Shown: positions 62,361 through 64,000 of the stretch, piece by piece | Position numbering within the stretch: the stretch's first letter is position 1 | Layout: each line of letters starts with the position of its first letter | From: Hominimerdicola alba 8 | Lineage (GTDB): Bacteria > Bacillota > Clostridia > Oscillospirales > Ruminococcaceae | DNA length: 64,000 nucleotides | NCBI RefSeq assembly: GCF_000178155.2 | Contig: NZ_ADKM02000040.1 | Location: 1-64,000 of the forward strand | Reading direction: 5' to 3' | Notes under the pieces: model-generated | What the model was told of the DNA's origin: nothing | Seen by the model: the letters and a program-made list of their open reading frames with translations, nothing else | Database searches by the model: none | Made by a program: the position numbers and the translations under genes

Positions 62361-62429
62361 CAATAAGTTAATATTTTTGGTGCAAAGATGCCTTTGCACA
62401 CCCATTAACTGCCGTTCTCCAAAGAACTA

Positions 62430-62458
62430 TTGAAAAACCGAAAACACGATGATATAAT
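62430..62458 (+). promoter_or_regulatory. Sigma-A promoter downstream of the kinase
   Basis: TTGAAA at 62430-62435 and TATAAT at 62453-62458, 17-base spacer. A hairpin AATGCCTG/CAGGCATT (62459-62487) begins right after the -10 and could be an attenuator. Confidence 0.85.
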
Positions 62459-62507
62459 AATGCCTGTGGAAAGACCGCAGGCATTATTTCGTGTGAGGTG
62501 ATGGGCG

Positions 62508-62567
62508 TTGATTAATGTTTCTAACCCTATTGATTGGATGATAGGCTTTTTATTCAAACACAGATAG
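62508..62567 (+). CDS. Candidate 19-residue micropeptide
   Basis: A short frame starting with TTG encodes INVSNPIDWMIGFLFKHR after the initiator Met. It has a near-ideal GAGGTG site at 62495-62500, 7 nt before the TTG, like two neighbouring genes that also use TTG. The peptide is hydrophobic with a basic end, similar in kind to a signalling or leader peptide, but it contains no Cys, so it is not a classical thiolactone AgrD. It begins the transcript from the promoter at 62430. Short size makes the call tentative. Confidence 0.4.
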   Translation: MINVSNPIDWMIGFLFKHR

Positions 62568-62599
62568 CATGAATGACCATTGCGAAAGGGAGTGCAGAT

Positions 62600-63598
62600 T
62601 TGCCAAAAAAAAAGATACTTCCCATGAAAGTGCCAAAACTTTACAATTACCCCATATACGGTTTTCTGTTTTCTGTCATTGAAGAGAAAGACATGAATTG
62701 GGTCTACAGCAACTTCATACAGCTTATGTACCACGAAAACTGGGATATGCCCGTGTTTGAAGACCACCTCAAACTGTTCGATGCCTGCCCTTTTCTCAAA
62801 AGCACAGTATTCAGCTACAGTAAAGGCGAAGACGAATTTATCGGCACACTGAAAAACGGCATAGACAACGAGAACTATATACACCTCTTCCTTGACTGGG
62901 TATATGTGAACGATAAGTACAGCGGTCCGACACTGCCGCACAGTACCATAATAAGCGGCTATGATGACAACAAGCAGGTCTTCATAGCACATGACAACTA
63001 CGGCGGCGGAAGGTTCGTATCAAAGGAGATCAGCTACGAAGACACTGTAAAGGCTTTCTTCTCAGCTGTCAGAACAGGCGGAAATGACAGCGCAGACAGC
63101 AGATATCTGCGGGATATCGCCTACGAAAAGTACGACCGCACCGTAATAACAGTCATCGACTATAAGAAGATCTTTGAAAGGATAGGCAGGTATCTCGATG
63201 CTTCGCCCGAACCTGTAAGTTTTTACGACACCAAAGCCGAATACGGCATCGATGTCTACGAAAGGCTCGCCCGTAAAATGGAAAAAGGCTACAGTAACAT
63301 GACAAAAGACCTGCACATGCTGTACGAGCACAAACTGCTCATGTGCAAACGGATAGAACACTGCTTTTACGAAAAGCACACCGATATCCCCGAAGTATAT
63401 GAAGTGCTCGAAGAATACGAACAGCTGTGCAAAGAGCACCAGACGCTCAGAAACAGCTATATAAAATCTTTTTTCACAAAAGAAGACCCAAGCGGTGATG
63501 ACAGCATGTTTGCTCAGAAGATGAGAACGTTTGCAACGAGAGAAAGGGATACTCTGAACAAACTGCTGACAGTAAAGGATATTTTCGTACAGATGTAA
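62600..63598 (+). CDS. C39 peptidase/BtrH-fold-like protein lacking an obvious active-site Cys
   Basis: A 332-residue protein. The segment LPHSTIISGYDDNKQVFIAH followed by DNYGG (about 115-140) matches the His- and Asp-containing part of C39-peptidase/BtrH-N folds, but the N-terminal region, where the nucleophile Cys is expected, reads KLYNYPIYGFLFSVI without Cys. It may therefore be a non-catalytic relative. BtrH-type proteins accompany natural-product assembly lines; the link is inference. An ATG exists nine codons upstream, but AAGGGAG is 7 nt before TTG at 62600. A run of nine A lies at codons 3-5. The C-terminal half is charged and helical. Confidence 0.5.
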   Translation: MPKKKILPMKVPKLYNYPIYGFLFSVIEEKDMNWVYSNFIQLMYHENWDMPVFEDHLKLFDACPFLKSTVFSYSKGEDEFIGTLKNGIDNENYIHLFLDWVYVNDKYSGPTLPHSTIISGYDDNKQVFIAHDNYGGGRFVSKEISYEDTVKAFFSAVRTGGNDSADSRYLRDIAYEKYDRTVITVIDYKKIFERIGRYLDASPEPVSFYDTKAEYGIDVYERLARKMEKGYSNMTKDLHMLYEHKLLMCKRIEHCFYEKHTDIPEVYEVLEEYEQLCKEHQTLRNSYIKSFFTKEDPSGDDSMFAQKMRTFATRERDTLNKLLTVKDIFVQM

Positions 63599-63675
63599 GA
63601 TATGCCCGCGCAACATGCAAAAATGCGGGGCTTGAAAAAGATAATCAGGGTAAAATACAGGGAGGTCACATAATA

Positions 63676-64000
63676 ATGGAAAATATATGTCTGTTCGGCG
63701 CGGCAGATAATGATATGGTTTTCTTTGAGAACAGCGATGTGCTCATGGGCAAAAACTCAAAGATAGTCAGCGTTGTCAGCCGAAACAGCTTTCAGGATAA
63801 GGTCAAGACTGTCGGTTTTGAAGACGCTGATGCTGAAATGATAGCTTCCGAGAGCGATACGGTCGTTGTTTGCAGAAGCACACAATGTTCCGACAGCTAT
63901 GTGGCATCTTTCATCGAAGAACTCTTTGACCACGATGTAAAGGTGATAAACTACCACTGCTTCGACAATGACATGACTAAAAAGCTGAAAAACGATGCCC
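63676..64000 (+). CDS. Unknown protein, truncated by the window end
   Basis: The first 108 codons are visible and open to the last base. GGAGG lies 10 nt before the ATG. The segment ENICLFGAADNDMVFFENSD and the following alpha/beta pattern look like a Rossmann- or receiver-like fold, but no motif fixes a family. It continues the operon of the C39/BtrH-like gene. Confidence 0.6.
   Translation, partial: MENICLFGAADNDMVFFENSDVLMGKNSKIVSVVSRNSFQDKVKTVGFEDADAEMIASESDTVVVCRSTQCSDSYVASFIEELFDHDVKVINYHCFDNDMTKKLKNDA

Overview
The window looks like a chromosomal segment of a fibre-degrading Firmicute of the Ruminococcaceae, most like Ruminococcus albus. This is inference from gene content: a cellobiose 2-epimerase, a dockerin-tailed GH53 galactanase, a lipoprotein GH5 cellulase, class B sortases, an MBOAT/DUF4358/SGNH surface-acetylation cluster, canonical TTGACA-N17-TATAAT promoters, strong GGAGG ribosome sites and several TTG starts. 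Intergenic DNA is unusually rich in short dispersed repeats.

Layout. 1-6.5 kb: PTS enzyme I, a tRNA Gly-Arg-His operon, a small protein, a K+ channel, a fucose-isomerase-like protein, an orphan MazF and tRNA-Leu(GAG). 6.5-14.25 kb: an integrative-element region with an AT-rich DUF6602 nuclease-like gene, tyrosine integrase, excisionase, RepA-like ATPase, a DUF6076 protein overlapping a sigma factor, a truncated ECF sigma gene and a scrap of a second integrase. 14.3-23 kb: plant-polysaccharide and sugar genes (GH53, GH5, PHP phosphoesterase, cellobiose epimerase) with a TraB/GumN lipoprotein and a GyrI-like protein. 23.6-29.4 kb: secA, aroE and a metallo-beta-lactamase/beta-CASP protein. 30.3-33.9 kb: a metal-homeostasis-like trio, namely a His/Asp-repeat COG0523 GTPase, an unknown protein with a duplicated motif, and a P-loop protein fused to a YcgQ-like domain. 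34.2-41.6 kb: htpG under CIRCE control, cheB/cheR, a phosphoribosyltransferase-like protein and proS. 41.7-46.2 kb: SGNH hydrolase, DUF4358 lipoprotein, MBOAT, GNAT and two unknowns. 46.7-53.1 kb: cinA, two tandem sortases B, a SleB hydrolase, a SpoIID-like protein and maf. 53.6-56.2 kb: nifS and thiI, a tRNA-thiolation pair. 56.6-60.1 kb: a leucine-rich-repeat surface protein and two SDR enzymes. 60.3-64 kb: a LytTR response regulator, an AgrC-like kinase, a candidate 19-residue peptide, a C39/BtrH-fold protein lacking an obvious N-terminal cysteine, and a gene running off the window.

Most unusual features. (1) A dispersed repeat with a tandem AATTATG heptamer end abuts the stop codons of several unrelated genes and often carries terminator hairpins, like a mobile intrinsic terminator. 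(2) A 92-bp palindromic element occurs twice, each time between a strong promoter and a start codon. (3) The 3' two-component locus with its micro-ORF looks like a peptide-signalling or natural-product locus. (4) Two degenerate recombination footprints flank the integrative element. Calls rest on reading the sequence and family knowledge only; no searches were run.
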